The notes: a model not told the origin generated them from the sequence alone. A DNA stretch of 64,000 bases from Streptomyces sp. NBC_01216 (GCF_035994945.1 NZ_CP108677.1:6448001-6512000), one strand, 5' to 3'; shown: positions 24,868-32,573, counted from the first letter of the stretch. Translations and numbers: made by a program.

Positions 24868-25426
24868 AGATTTCGCCTCGCATGAGGGCGTCACACTTGC
24901 CCGCCTTGCGGGCCTCGTTGATCTCCCTCGGAGACATGCGGGAAAGGTCTTCACGAGTGAGCTGGCCGGCGGCCGGGCTCCCCTGACGACCGAGGCCGAG
25001 GTTCTGCGCGTAAGGCGGCGCGGAGTTCGGCTTGGGAAGGGACGACACGAACGCCTCGATGCGAGCTGAATCAGGGTTGCCGTCCTCACCGAGGAAGGAG
25101 TTCAGATTCAGGAACTCGGCACCGGGAAGAGCCACACCGGCCGCAGAGGAAGTGGCACGAAGCTCAGCGCTGATGAGCTTGGTTCCCACCTCGGAGAGAG
25201 CTGCGTTTCGCGCCTCCACCTTGGCGGCCTCGATAGCCTTCTCGGTGTCGGACATCTGAGACTGGCGGTAACCCTCAAGCTCCGTGGACGCCTGCTTGAA
25301 GCGGTCCTCGTTCTTCCGGGAGAGGGCCTTCCACTTGTCAACCTCCGCCTGGAGCGCGGTCACATCGGAGGCGTCATTGGCACCGGCCGGCTGGGCGTTG
25401 TCCGCAGTGTTCTGGTCGTCGCTCAT
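24866..25426 (-). CDS. capsid scaffold protein
   Basis: 186 residues from the ATG at 25426; in-frame ATGs at 25438 and 25462 are alternatives and none has a clear ribosome site. Acidic disordered N-terminus, long coiled coil (VTALQAEVDKWKALSRKNEDR through SEVGTKLISAEL), and a short basic C-terminal hook (EINEARKAGKCDALM), the layout of scaffold proteins. It lies between portal and capsid. Confidence 0.8.
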   Translation of the reverse strand: MSDDQNTADNAQPAGANDASDVTALQAEVDKWKALSRKNEDRFKQASTELEGYRQSQMSDTEKAIEAAKVEARNAALSEVGTKLISAELRATSSAAGVALPGAEFLNLNSFLGEDGNPDSARIEAFVSSLPKPNSAPPYAQNLGLGRQGSPAAGQLTREDLSRMSPREINEARKAGKCDALMRGEI

Positions 25427-25490
25427 GTGATCATCCATTTCGGATCGGGAAACGGCCCCCATTTCGGGAGTCGTCAGGAAAACGTTTCTG

Positions 25491-26993
25491 CTACTTCTTC
25501 TCGAACCGCTGACGGTTCGCGTTGCCGGAGTTGCCCTGCGGGGGCTTCATGGCGTCCGACTTGGCCTTCACGGCAGGCATGGCTGACTTGTCGTCCGCGC
25601 TCTGCTGGGCGATGGCGAGTTCCTGCTTCTGGGCGGCAGTCTGGTACTTGTCGGCCCGTTCCATTTCGGTCTTGGCCTCTTCCTCAAGAAGCTGATCGAA
25701 GCGTGCGATCTGAGAGGGGGTGTAACCCGCGTCCTGCCAGAGCTGCTGCTTCGGAACATTGAGCTGCTGGAGCTTGAGCAACGCGTCAATGTGCTGAGCC
25801 TCGGTCCGGTTTTCCGGATCGCGCCAGATAACCTCCGCAGCCTCGTACTCCTCGCGTAGATCGCCACCATTCTCGACGGCGATAGCGAGTCTCATGACTC
25901 GCTCCCAAGATTCTCCGAAATGAAGCATCCGTTCCCTGGTCTTCGAGACCAGGCCGGCTTCCGCAGAGGTGATCGCGTCACCGCTCGGAGGCTGCCCACC
26001 CTTGAGCATGTAATGGAACGGGACTCTCGCGATACTGGCCATGTGCATGGTCAGCATGTCCACGAGATCCACATAGTTGCTCAAATTCGCGGCTTCGAAT
26101 TGGCCGAACGAGGCTGCGGGGTCTTCGGCCTGGAGGAGTTTGTCTACGGCGACCTTGAACGGTTCGATCGGGTTGCCGTTCTCGTCCTCCTGGATTTCCA
26201 GGCCGGTCACGTAGCGCTGTGGCCAGGCTGCGTACTCGGAGGCAACGAGAGAATCGGAGACTGTCTTGTTGATCGCGTCCTGGATGGGAATGACCGTCGC
26301 CAGGTCCGACATCGGTTCCCCGACAAGTCGGGTCCGGTTCTGGATGGGTACGACGGGCACCACACCGAGAGGGTTCGGCTTGGCCGGCCCGTCGATGGTG
26401 TAGCCGCCAATCTTCCAGTTACCGACGTAGACGGCCTTAGCGAGCCACAGGGTGCAGAACTGCCGGCCCCAGTCATCGACGTAGAACTTCGCCGCGGCTT
26501 CGATCTCGTGACGTGAGCCGGGCTTGTACTGCACGACGACGTGTTCGGCGGACTCGACGGAGATCACGGCCTTGCCGTCCTCGTCGCCCCAGACGACCGC
26601 GTACGCGGCTCCCTGGATCATCGCGTCCAGATGGGCGGAGTTGGACTCGGAGTCCATCCGGTTCCGCTGCCAGATCTCGCGTGCGAGGTCGTCTTCCGCT
26701 GGCTCCCTGGACAGTCGGAAACCGTCGATGAACATGCGCTCGTTGACGCTGTCGATGATCAGACCGCAAAAATTGTCATTCCAGCGGTCAAAGACGTGAG
26801 CGAACTCAGTCCGGTACTTGGACTGCGAGAAGAGCATCTTCTGATGCTTGCCGTCATAATATTCACCGAACCGCTTATAGCGACCGGCGCGGGAGGCGAG
26901 CTTCGAGGAGAGGTAATCCATCCACATCTGCGGAGTGGACGGGGGCGACATGACGCCTTCCTGGCCTATCGCCTTATCCAGAGCAGCAACCAT
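25491..26993 (-). CDS. portal protein, SPP1 gp6-like
   Basis: 500 residues from 26993; the ATG at 26951 (MSPPSTPQM) has a better ribosome site (AGGAAGG) and may be the true start. YYDGKHQKMLFSQSKYRTEF, VNERMFIDGFRL and PFHYMLKGGQPPSGDAITSAEAGLVSKTRERM match the SPP1-type portal family: stem, wing and long clip helix. The C-terminus is a Lys/Gln-rich tail. The portal ring is the packaging channel and docks the terminase encoded just upstream. Confidence 0.9.
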   Translation of the reverse strand: MVAALDKAIGQEGVMSPPSTPQMWMDYLSSKLASRAGRYKRFGEYYDGKHQKMLFSQSKYRTEFAHVFDRWNDNFCGLIIDSVNERMFIDGFRLSREPAEDDLAREIWQRNRMDSESNSAHLDAMIQGAAYAVVWGDEDGKAVISVESAEHVVVQYKPGSRHEIEAAAKFYVDDWGRQFCTLWLAKAVYVGNWKIGGYTIDGPAKPNPLGVVPVVPIQNRTRLVGEPMSDLATVIPIQDAINKTVSDSLVASEYAAWPQRYVTGLEIQEDENGNPIEPFKVAVDKLLQAEDPAASFGQFEAANLSNYVDLVDMLTMHMASIARVPFHYMLKGGQPPSGDAITSAEAGLVSKTRERMLHFGESWERVMRLAIAVENGGDLREEYEAAEVIWRDPENRTEAQHIDALLKLQQLNVPKQQLWQDAGYTPSQIARFDQLLEEEAKTEMERADKYQTAAQKQELAIAQQSADDKSAMPAVKAKSDAMKPPQGNSGNANRQRFEKK

Positions 26994-26997
26994 CTAA

Positions 26998-27015
26998 GCC
27001 CCTTTCGAGCGGGGC
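26998..27015 (-). terminator. small hairpin between terminase and portal genes
   Basis: AGCCCC and GGGGCT pair around GCTCGAAA on the minus strand, with no T-run. It probably modulates rather than stops transcription. Confidence 0.4.
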
Positions 27016-28630
27016 TCAGAAACCGACTACTCGCCTCCTCTTAATCTGGAGGCGTCCATCCGCAATCGCGTCCGCGCGTGCTTCAAGTGCAAGTACGGCG
27101 GCCACCGCAAGGTCAATCTTTCGTTTGGATCGTGGAGAGTCCTTCGTGATGAGGTCGCCCTGCGGGACTTCCTTCACAACGGCATTCAGAACGTGCCGCG
27201 TGAGTTCGGAGTCACCAACATGCGAGAGGTCACCGACGAGGACCGCAGTACGGAATCTCTCGACGGCCTGAACCATCCTCGTCGGTTTGTTGGTCCAGAA
27301 TTCAAAGACGTAATCATCGCCCCATTCAACCGCCCAGCGGCCGATGTTCTCCTGCCACCAGGGAGGGTCTGCGTACATCCATTCAACGCGGTAGTTATCG
27401 AAAGCCCGCTTAACGGCGGCCTCGACCGAGAGAACATCAACTTCCCAGTCGTCCTTGGCATGCTCAGGACGCAGCCACTTCCCGAGGACAAACAGTTTGG
27501 CGTCACGCAATCTCACGCCGACCAAAGCCGTTCCGTCTCCGCGGACACTTCCATCGAATCCAATTGCGATCTGCTCGCCGGCCTTGATGTCGTCCTCAGC
27601 CTCGCAGGCATCCCATTCAGCCTTCGACATCCAGCCGTCGCTCGACTCGGCAATTTGATTGAAAAAGAACCGGCAGTAAGTCGAATCGGGCGTGGTCCGG
27701 TCGTAGAGGATCGTCTTGGTAAGACCATCGATATCCGCCCAGTGGGCGTCACCGTAAGCCTCGATGAGCGAGGCCCGGACCTTCTCCTCGTTCCGGATTT
27801 CCTCGACAGCGATCGAGCCTTCGATGCAGTCGTAGAGCCAGAAGCCCTGCGACACCATGTCGGATTCGAAGATGATCTGGGCAACGCTGTCTTCGTTCGG
27901 ATTAAACGCGTTGGTGGTTGTCACCCACCTGCTACCGGCCTTGGTCGTCTTCTCGACGTTGCGCTTGAGGACCTGGTAGAAGTCGGGGCCACCATTCGAG
28001 GACACCCAATGGTGGACCTCGTCCATGACAATGAATCAGTCATCGTCCGGGCCCCAGCAGAATTCAATCCACCGGGGCCCGGACAAAGGTTGGGCGATTT
28101 CCCTCGTTCGTACGGCCAGAGGTCGCCTTCGGGGAGATCGAGCCCGGCTTGCCGGACTTGAACTGGACCATGGACTTCGAGATCTCAAGGCCGTATTCCT
28201 TCTCGGCCGGAGACTCAGAGAGCATGCCGCGGATCATGTCGAGCGTCTGCTGTGTCTGGTCCAGCGCCGTCGCACCGAGCTGGACGACAGGCAGCGGTAC
28301 CCGCTTGCCGACTGGCATCCCGTTCTCATCGAAATGGCTGAACCGGCACGGTCCGATGAATTCCACGATGGCCAGGGCTGCCAAGAGCGGTGTCTTACCC
28401 CAGCCCTTAGCCCGACGAAGGGTGCCCGCCGAATATTTCCACGATCCATCGGGATTCACTGAGTAAAACCAGAGGACAAACTTCAACTGCTCGGCAGTGA
28501 ACCTCCAGGGCTCACCTGCTCGCTCGCCATCGGGCGTAACGATGTACGTCTGGGCCCATCGAATGATTTGATATCCGAGGGTTTCGTTCGGTGCCGGAAC
28601 GCCCTTGGGAAGGTTTCCCGTCTGGGCCAT
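27016..28630 (-). CDS. terL: terminase large subunit, reading frame interrupted
   Basis: The N-terminal part (28630 to about 28082, MAQTGNLPKGVP...) has the packaging ATPase core with Walker A-like RRAKGWGKT and ends NEGNRPTFV. The C-terminal part (28035 to 27016, FIVMDEVHHWVSSNGG...) starts with Walker B and holds the RNase H-like nuclease (AIGFDGSVRGDGTALVG; later DLAVAAVLALEARADAIADG). They lie in different frames, and each has a TGA in the insert between them. Removing 49-52 nt restores one continuous terminase of about 525 residues. The insert contains a perfect 11-bp hairpin starting right after the last shared codon. Either ribosomes bypass it, or the gene is broken and the prophage cannot package. 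Confidence 0.85.
28036..28084 (-). other. hairpin insert inside terL
   Basis: Arms GTCCGGGCCCC and GGGGCCCGGAC (28074-28084 and 28045-28055) pair perfectly around an 18-base loop holding an in-frame TGA and GAATTC. Identical GTC codons (28082-28084 and 28027-28029) and synonymous Phe codons (TTT 28085-28087, TTC 28033-28035) flank the gap and could serve as take-off and landing codons. Confidence 0.75.
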
Positions 28631-28642
28631 CCGGCACCACCT

Positions 28643-29080
28643 CTAACCTTCTGAAAGAAGCTTGTACAGCTCCACGTCCATGTCTGCGGGGGATGTAGGT
28701 TCGGGGGCCTGTGCGGCCTCTCCTCGAACCTGCTTGTCGAAGGACATCCGGAGCCTGGCCCTGTCCTCGGTCGTCGCGCCCCACTTGCCGACGCGTTGCC
28801 GGATCTCCCCGGCGAGCTTCATGTCACCGAGGTAGAAGGCGTCCACGAGCTTCGTGACGATCTCCAGCTCGGCCCAGTCCGTGTCCATCCAGTCCTCGGT
28901 CTGCGGGGCCTGACTCCACGTCATCCAGAAGCGCTTTGCCCCCGAGGTCGTGATACCGAGGGCCTTCGGCAGCTCCCGGCCGACCCCGCTTCTGCCGGAC
29001 AGCTTCCGCGCACCGAGGGCGTGATCCTTGTTCCTGCGGACGGAGCTGGGGTTGGGCGCCGGCCCCCGTCGAGCAGGCAT
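28643..29080 (-). CDS. terminase small subunit
   Basis: 145 residues. It opens MPARRGPAPNPSSVRRN, typical of the P27-like small terminase family, followed by a helical part (TDWAELEIVTKLVDAFYLGDMKLAGEIRQ). The protein recognises the packaging site and activates the large subunit encoded 12 bases downstream. Its start overlaps the previous stop (ATGA). Confidence 0.82.
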   Translation of the reverse strand: MPARRGPAPNPSSVRRNKDHALGARKLSGRSGVGRELPKALGITTSGAKRFWMTWSQAPQTEDWMDTDWAELEIVTKLVDAFYLGDMKLAGEIRQRVGKWGATTEDRARLRMSFDKQVRGEAAQAPEPTSPADMDVELYKLLSEG

Positions 29081-29262
29081 CAGATCGCCCCCTTCACCAC
29101 GTCCGGTGAGACGCCGTACAGGTCGCCCAGCTCGTCAAGCTCCGTCAGGACCTCGCTGTGCCACCGCCGTTTGGCCGCGGCCTTCGACGGCTGGCGTCGT
29201 CGTAGGAATTGCCCCTGGCCGTACTCGTCGGCCCAGGCGTCCCACGGGTCGGAGTCAGTCAT
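29080..29262 (-). CDS. small phage protein before terminase
   Basis: 60 residues from the ATG at 29262 (MTDSDPWDAW). It is acidic at the start and basic in the middle (FLRRRQPSKAAAKRRWHSEVL), with a helical end. Coupled to the small terminase by ATGA. No domain recognised. A GTTAGTTCAT copy lies just ahead of it. Confidence 0.55.
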   Translation of the reverse strand: MTDSDPWDAWADEYGQGQFLRRRQPSKAAAKRRWHSEVLTELDELGDLYGVSPDVVKGAI

Positions 29263-29280
29263 CACATCACGGCTCCATGC

Positions 29281-29290
29281 ATGAACTAAC
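29281..29290 (-). repeat. GTTAGTTCAT motif, copy 4
   Basis: Exact copy on the minus strand (GGTTAGTTCATGCATGG), in the gap between HNH stop and the next start. Confidence 0.7.
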
Positions 29291-29296
29291 CGGGCC

Positions 29297-29629
29297 TTAG
29301 TGGCCTCGGTCCTCGTAGTAGGTCTTGATTGCGTGGCAGCGGCCACAGAGCGTCCAGAGGTTGTCCAGGTCCCAACTCCCGCCCCGGGAGACGGGGATGA
29401 GGTGGTCAACCTGGAGGTTCTGTCGCGTCCCGCACCTCTGGCAGGTGAAGCGGTCTCGGACGAGGACCTTGGCCCTGCGGGAGGACCAGTCGCCGGGCCG
29501 GGAGCGGTTACGGGCCGAGGGCCGGTCCCAGCTCTTCCGGGCTGGCGGAGCGTGCTCCCCGCAGCGGCCTGAACGAATGGTCACGGAGGTACACCCGCTC
29601 ACAAGGCATATCTGCTTGGCTCTTGGCAT
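29297..29629 (-). CDS. HNH endonuclease, terminase-linked
   Basis: 110 residues. Zinc and catalytic pattern: CQRCG, then LQVDHLIPVSRGG (HNH core with His), NLWTLCGRCHAIK. HNH proteins encoded beside terminase are needed for cos cleavage in several siphoviruses such as HK97. It is first in the late operon, so probably part of packaging rather than a homing enzyme. Confidence 0.85.
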   Translation of the reverse strand: MPRAKQICLVSGCTSVTIRSGRCGEHAPPARKSWDRPSARNRSRPGDWSSRRAKVLVRDRFTCQRCGTRQNLQVDHLIPVSRGGSWDLDNLWTLCGRCHAIKTYYEDRGH

Positions 29630-29650
29630 CGGCCCTCCTCCGTGACTGAG

Positions 29651-29722
29651 TGAGTTGCCGGGACTTGAACCCGGTCTGGCCCCATGCGCAGGGGCAGTGC
29701 TCGCCAGCTACACCACAACTCC
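29651..29722 (-). tRNA. tRNA-like sequence, anticodon CGC?
   Basis: 72 bases fold as a cloverleaf: acceptor GGAGTTG/CAACTCA (first pair mismatched), D stem GTGT/GCAC, anticodon stem GCCCC/GGGGC with loop TGCGCAT, T arm CCGGG-TTCAAGT-CCCGG. Odd points: position 33 is G rather than U, the end pair is broken, and CCA is not encoded. It may be a decayed or atypical phage tRNA. Confidence 0.55.
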
Positions 29723-29728
29723 AACCGG

Positions 29729-29754
29729 CTGCGGCCGGCCTTCACCGGCCGCAG
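29729..29754. other. 10-bp GC-rich hairpin
   Basis: CTGCGGCCGG and CCGGCCGCAG around CCTTCA, just upstream of the tRNA-like sequence in its direction of reading. Possible processing signal or part of the packaging region. Confidence 0.45.
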
Positions 29755-29782
29755 GGGATCAGCCTTGGCCAGTCGAATGGAT

Positions 29783-29815
29783 GGCCCCGGAGGTTTCTGA
29801 TCTGGCTCCGGGGCC
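29783..29815. other. second 10-bp GC-rich hairpin
   Basis: GGCCCCGGAG and CTCCGGGGCC around a 13-base loop. With the 29.73-kb hairpin it makes a structured tract between the terminase block and the control region, where L5-like genomes have their cos end. Confidence 0.45.
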
Positions 29816-29869
29816 ACTGCCCTCCTGGATCTCTACTGGAAGAACTCAACAGGAGATCGGACAGGAAGG

Positions 29870-29908
29870 AATATTTTCCTTGACTTTATGAGAGTCAAGG
29901 AATTTTAG
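29870..29908. promoter_or_regulatory. palindromic divergent promoter candidate
   Basis: A 10-bp inverted repeat (TTCCTTGACT, AGTCAAGGAA) carries TTGACT on both strands. Going right, TTGACT at 29880-29885 is 17 bases from TTTTAG; going left, TTGACT (29898-29893) is 17 bases from AATATT. It could drive the repressor side and the HNH/terminase side from overlapping -35 boxes. Confidence 0.5.
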
Positions 29909-29982
29909 AGAGGTAACTACTAAGAACTTCTTCTTCTCACTAATTATGTCGGTGTCCACAGAATGAGTAGCGGACGGTCGGG

Positions 29983-29999
29983 AGTGGGAATGTGACACA
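29983..29999 (+). promoter_or_regulatory. operator-like site, GTGGGAATGTGACAC
   Basis: First of three copies upstream of the repressor gene; one base from consensus (GTGGG for GTTGG). Confidence 0.7.
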
Positions 30000-30038
30000 T
30001 GGCACTCGGTTTACACCCTCCAACGAGACAAGCATTCG

Positions 30039-30054
30039 AGTTGGGATGTGACAT
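30039..30054 (+). promoter_or_regulatory. operator-like site, GTTGGGATGTGACAT
   Basis: Second copy, 56 bases after the first, in direct orientation. Confidence 0.8.
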
Positions 30055-30061
30055 GCATCTC

Positions 30062-30077
30062 AAGTTGGAGTGTGATG
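30062..30077 (+). promoter_or_regulatory. operator-like site, GTTGGAGTGTGATGC
   Basis: Third copy, starting 23 bases after the second (about two helical turns), which would allow side-by-side repressor binding. Confidence 0.7.
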
Positions 30078-30167
30078 CAACTCTTGGAGGGTTCGGATGT
30101 CCGCGTGAGTGCTAACGTCGATCACGACAGCGCGTTCGAACGACACGCAGGGAAGGAGGTCGGACCC

Positions 30168-30653
30168 GTGGAGAAGCGCCTGCCGGATCTCAACACCCTG
30201 ATCCGCCTCTCACAGCAGGGCTTGACCGACGAGCAGATCGGAAGCCGCTACGGCACCACGGGGCAGGCCGTGAACAAGGCGCTGACCCTCGGGGGGTACT
30301 ACCGACGACAGGTCTCCAAGACCGTCATCACCGAGTTGATCCCCTGGGACGTGCTGACCACCCAGGAGAAGGGGTCGCACCACAACACCTACCTGGCCAA
30401 GCAGCTCCGCGCCTATCTGAGGGCCGCGCTCGGGGACGAGACGGTGAAGGACACGCACCTCACCGCGGCGGCCCGCTTCGAGAAGAAGATCAGGCGAGAG
30501 GGTCTGGTCGTCACCTATGACCGTGATCGCGAGGGCGGATTCGCCCTGGAGCCCAGGAAGCCCGAGGATGGTGCGCTGATCGTCAGGTGGCCCAAGGACC
30601 GGCCGTTGCCCGAGGGTGCCCACCTGAGCGCCATCACTCTCGCGGACGAGTGA
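30168..30653 (+). CDS. HTH protein, candidate immunity repressor
   Basis: 161 residues from a GTG with AAGGAGGT 6 bases upstream. Residues 6-34 (LNTLIRLSQQGLTDEQIGSRYGTTGQAVNKAL) hold a clear helix-turn-helix. The rest has the size and mixed charge of L5/Bxb1-type repressors, which are about 180 residues and lack a LexA-like protease domain. Three operator-like sites lie upstream. It is first on the early arm, as in L5-like phages. It is therefore the best candidate to bind the dispersed GTTGGAATGTGACAC motif. An early regulator of another kind is possible. Confidence 0.65.
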   Translation: MEKRLPDLNTLIRLSQQGLTDEQIGSRYGTTGQAVNKALTLGGYYRRQVSKTVITELIPWDVLTTQEKGSHHNTYLAKQLRAYLRAALGDETVKDTHLTAAARFEKKIRREGLVVTYDRDREGGFALEPRKPEDGALIVRWPKDRPLPEGAHLSAITLADE

Positions 30654-30686
30654 GGCGAGCCGTCGAGACTGGCCCCGGTAGACGAA

Positions 30687-30714
30687 CAGGCCCCTGGTGT
30701 GAACCAGGGGCCTG
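30687..30714. terminator. bidirectional terminator
   Basis: Perfect 12-bp stem CAGGCCCCTGGT/ACCAGGGGCCTG with a GTGA loop, between the convergent repressor and thioesterase genes. Confidence 0.85.
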
Positions 30715-30757
30715 CTGTGTGTCTCGGGCACCGCGCCGCTGAGGGGGCGGCCGGTTA

Positions 30758-30767
30758 GTTAGTTCGT
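30758..30767 (+). repeat. GTTAGTTCRT motif, copy 5
   Basis: GTTAGTTCGT preceded by GGTTA, spanning the thioesterase stop codon (minus-strand ACG AAC TAA). Confidence 0.6.
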
Positions 30768-31163
30768 GAACCGCTCCAGAGTCCGGCGTTCGGTGTCGCT
30801 GATGCGCCGGGGCCGGCCTGCCGTCGAGTCGTAGGCGACCATGAGCGTGCTCGCCTTGAGGTACGTGGCCTCAGCGTCGTGAATCTCGCAGTCGAGCGAG
30901 AAGGAAACGGCCTTGATGGCGGTGACCTGTGCGCTGATGGTGACGGGCTCTGGGCTGTAGACGAGCGGCTGGACAAACTTCATCGACTGCTCGGACACGA
31001 CGAAGTTGTTCGCCAGCCGCTCCCGAGGGTCGGAGGGGACGAGGTCCGCGAACATGTTCATGCGGGCCTCTTCCAGGTACCGGGCGTACACCGCGTTGTT
31101 CACGTGGCCGTTCGCGTCCATGTCGGACCAGCGGACCTGGCACTGGAAGGTGAATGCGTTCAT
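30759..31163 (-). CDS. hotdog-fold acyl-CoA thioesterase
   Basis: 134 residues, the usual size of 4HBT/YbgC-like thioesterases. The active-site segment RWSDMDANGHVNNAVYARYLEEAR (Asp and His-x-Asn-Asn) is complete and is followed by strand patterns of the hotdog fold. These enzymes hydrolyse acyl-CoA or acyl-carrier thioesters. Such a gene is foreign to phage morphogenesis; it lies 29 bases behind an MmyB-type regulator on the same strand, so the two form a cargo operon. Substrate unknown. Confidence 0.85.
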   Translation of the reverse strand: MNAFTFQCQVRWSDMDANGHVNNAVYARYLEEARMNMFADLVPSDPRERLANNFVVSEQSMKFVQPLVYSPEPVTISAQVTAIKAVSFSLDCEIHDAEATYLKASTLMVAYDSTAGRPRRISDTERRTLERFTN

Positions 31164-31192
31164 ATTGCTGTCTCGCTTGGATCTGAGATGGT

Positions 31193-32041
31193 TCAGCGGG
31201 TGACGGGCGGGACCATGAAGCCGATCGGGCTCTCGGCTTCGTGGGGCCAGGTGAGGAGCACCAGGCGAAGGTTGTCGAAGCGCGCGGGGATGAACACCTG
31301 CGAGATGAGGTCGATCTCCTCGGGGAACCGGGGTATGCGGAGACGGAAGTGATGACCGTCCCGGTTGGCAACCACGGTGGTGTCCTCCGCCCAGTAGGCC
31401 CGGATCAGGGGATCTTCAAGCGCACGCTCAAGGATCTGAGGGAGCACGCTGTCCGTGCGGTTTCGCGCGAGTTCCAGACGGATCATGCTCAGGTAGACAC
31501 GCGCGTGGCTCTCCCAGCTCACGAGCTGGTGACGAGACTCGGGGTTGATGAGCCCCCAGTGCATCAGGTTCGCGCCCTCTTCCCGGACCCACGAGAACCA
31601 CTCACCCATGGGCCGGTTGTACGCCACGATGTTCCAGTCCGCATCGGACACGTACGCCGGCCGGGGGTCCTGCTGGTCCAGGACGAGCTGGATGGCCCTG
31701 TGCTCAGGCGAGTCGTGGATCGCCGTGACGCCAGCGGGCGGGTTGCAGCCAACGGTGTAGAGGAAGAGCGTCAGACGCTGGTCGGGCTCCAGGAGCAGCG
31801 CATCGGCCAGGCGTTCCATGGCCTCGCGGTCGGGTCGGGGCATGTACCCCTTCTCCATGTCCCTGTACCACCGGTCACTCATGCCGCAGCGCTGCGCGAC
31901 AACGGCCTGTGGCATCGGTTTGCTGAGACCCGTCTTCTGGCCTGCCGCAGCACGCCACGCACGCAGGAACCTGGGCAGTCCTGAATTCTCATCACTGAAT
32001 TCATGATCAGCTTGAGGGTTCCCTGGCGATCCAGCCCGCAT
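31193..32041 (-). CDS. XRE regulator with MmyB-like ligand domain
   Basis: 282 residues, GAAGGGAG upstream of the ATG. Residues 20-90 are an XRE-type HTH (FLRAWRAAAGQKT, VVAQRCGMSDRWYRDMEKGY). Residues 105-270 match the MmyB-like ligand-binding domain (LYTVGCNPPAGV, AYVSDADWNIVAYNRPMGEWF, VSWESHARVYLSMIRLELA), a PAS-like fold that holds a fatty acid in the solved Chloroflexus member. Most relatives are encoded next to the oxidoreductase or lipid gene they control. Here the partner is a thioesterase, which suggests a fatty-acyl-sensing switch. Probably autoregulated through the region upstream. Confidence 0.87.
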   Translation of the reverse strand: MRAGSPGNPQADHEFSDENSGLPRFLRAWRAAAGQKTGLSKPMPQAVVAQRCGMSDRWYRDMEKGYMPRPDREAMERLADALLLEPDQRLTLFLYTVGCNPPAGVTAIHDSPEHRAIQLVLDQQDPRPAYVSDADWNIVAYNRPMGEWFSWVREEGANLMHWGLINPESRHQLVSWESHARVYLSMIRLELARNRTDSVLPQILERALEDPLIRAYWAEDTTVVANRDGHHFRLRIPRFPEEIDLISQVFIPARFDNLRLVLLTWPHEAESPIGFMVPPVTR

Positions 32042-32236
32042 TTATTCAGTCTCCCTTCAAAAGTGCTTTAGCTCTGCATTACGCCGGGAGCCTACCGGAG
32101 GGTAGCGATCGACCTTTTCAAGATCGAACCGCTGAGGTGTCCTTCATCTCGCTCTGTCGTCGTGAGGGCATTTAGAGGAAGATGCCTGAACGTGCATGGA
32201 GGTTGCCTTGGAGGTCGCGAATGTGGCGGAGGTAAC

Positions 32237-32270
32237 TTCCGGAGAGAAAGTTCCGGAAACGTCGTTCCGG
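32237..32270. repeat. three TTCCGG repeats at 14-bp spacing
   Basis: TTCCGGA at 32237, TTCCGGA at 32251 and TTCCGGT at 32265, in direct orientation. Such short iterated boxes upstream of a regulator are typical operator arrays; the MmyB-like protein is the likely ligand. Confidence 0.55.
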
Positions 32271-32491
32271 TTCTGGGTGGGTAAGAATTTTGCAACCGCA
32301 CCACGGCCGGGCAACTGCTAACGCCTGACACGTGGGGTGTTGGCGTTGAGATGAACGTCGATCGGCCATGTCGGCCGGCCAGCAACGGGGGCGGGGCCCT
32401 CACGGGGAGAGTTATGCGACTGCGATTGCTGTGGGGACCGTCACAAGCGGGTTCACGCGGCCCTCTTCCTGGGAGTTGTGACTGTCAACAC

Positions 32492-32508
32492 AGTTGGAAT
32501 GTGACACT
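32492..32508 (+). promoter_or_regulatory. operator-like site, GTTGGAATGTGACAC
   Basis: Consensus copy 66 bases ahead of the first early gene; the best candidate for repression of the main early promoter. Confidence 0.82.
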
Positions 32509-32573
32509 GCGCTGATCTGCGGCTGTAGGGTTGAACGCAAGGCGGCTGGTGCCGTCGGAACTGAAAGAGGGGC

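Larger units (their letters stand above)
29909..30167 (+). other. repressor leader / operator region
   Basis: 259 bases without a credible gene, AT-richer than its surroundings. It holds three operator-like sites in tandem, a partial inverted copy (ACACCCTCCAAC) at about 30013-30024, and the ribosome site AAGGAGGT for the repressor gene. Clustered sites next to the candidate repressor suggest autoregulation. Confidence 0.6.
32042..32573. other. 532-bp regulatory gap
   Basis: No credible gene. From left: the promoter side of the MmyB gene; three TTCCGG repeats 14 bases apart (32237-32270); an AT-rich stretch at 32281-32295 (TAAGAATTTTGCAAC); and a GTTGGAATGTGACAC site at 32492-32508 ahead of the early operon. 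This is where divergent promoters for cargo and early genes should lie. Confidence 0.55.

Noticed and set aside
28036..28084. terL insert as an intron or intein
   Set aside because: At 49-52 nt it is far below the size of any group I or II intron or intein, and it contains no splice-like or self-cleaving motifs.
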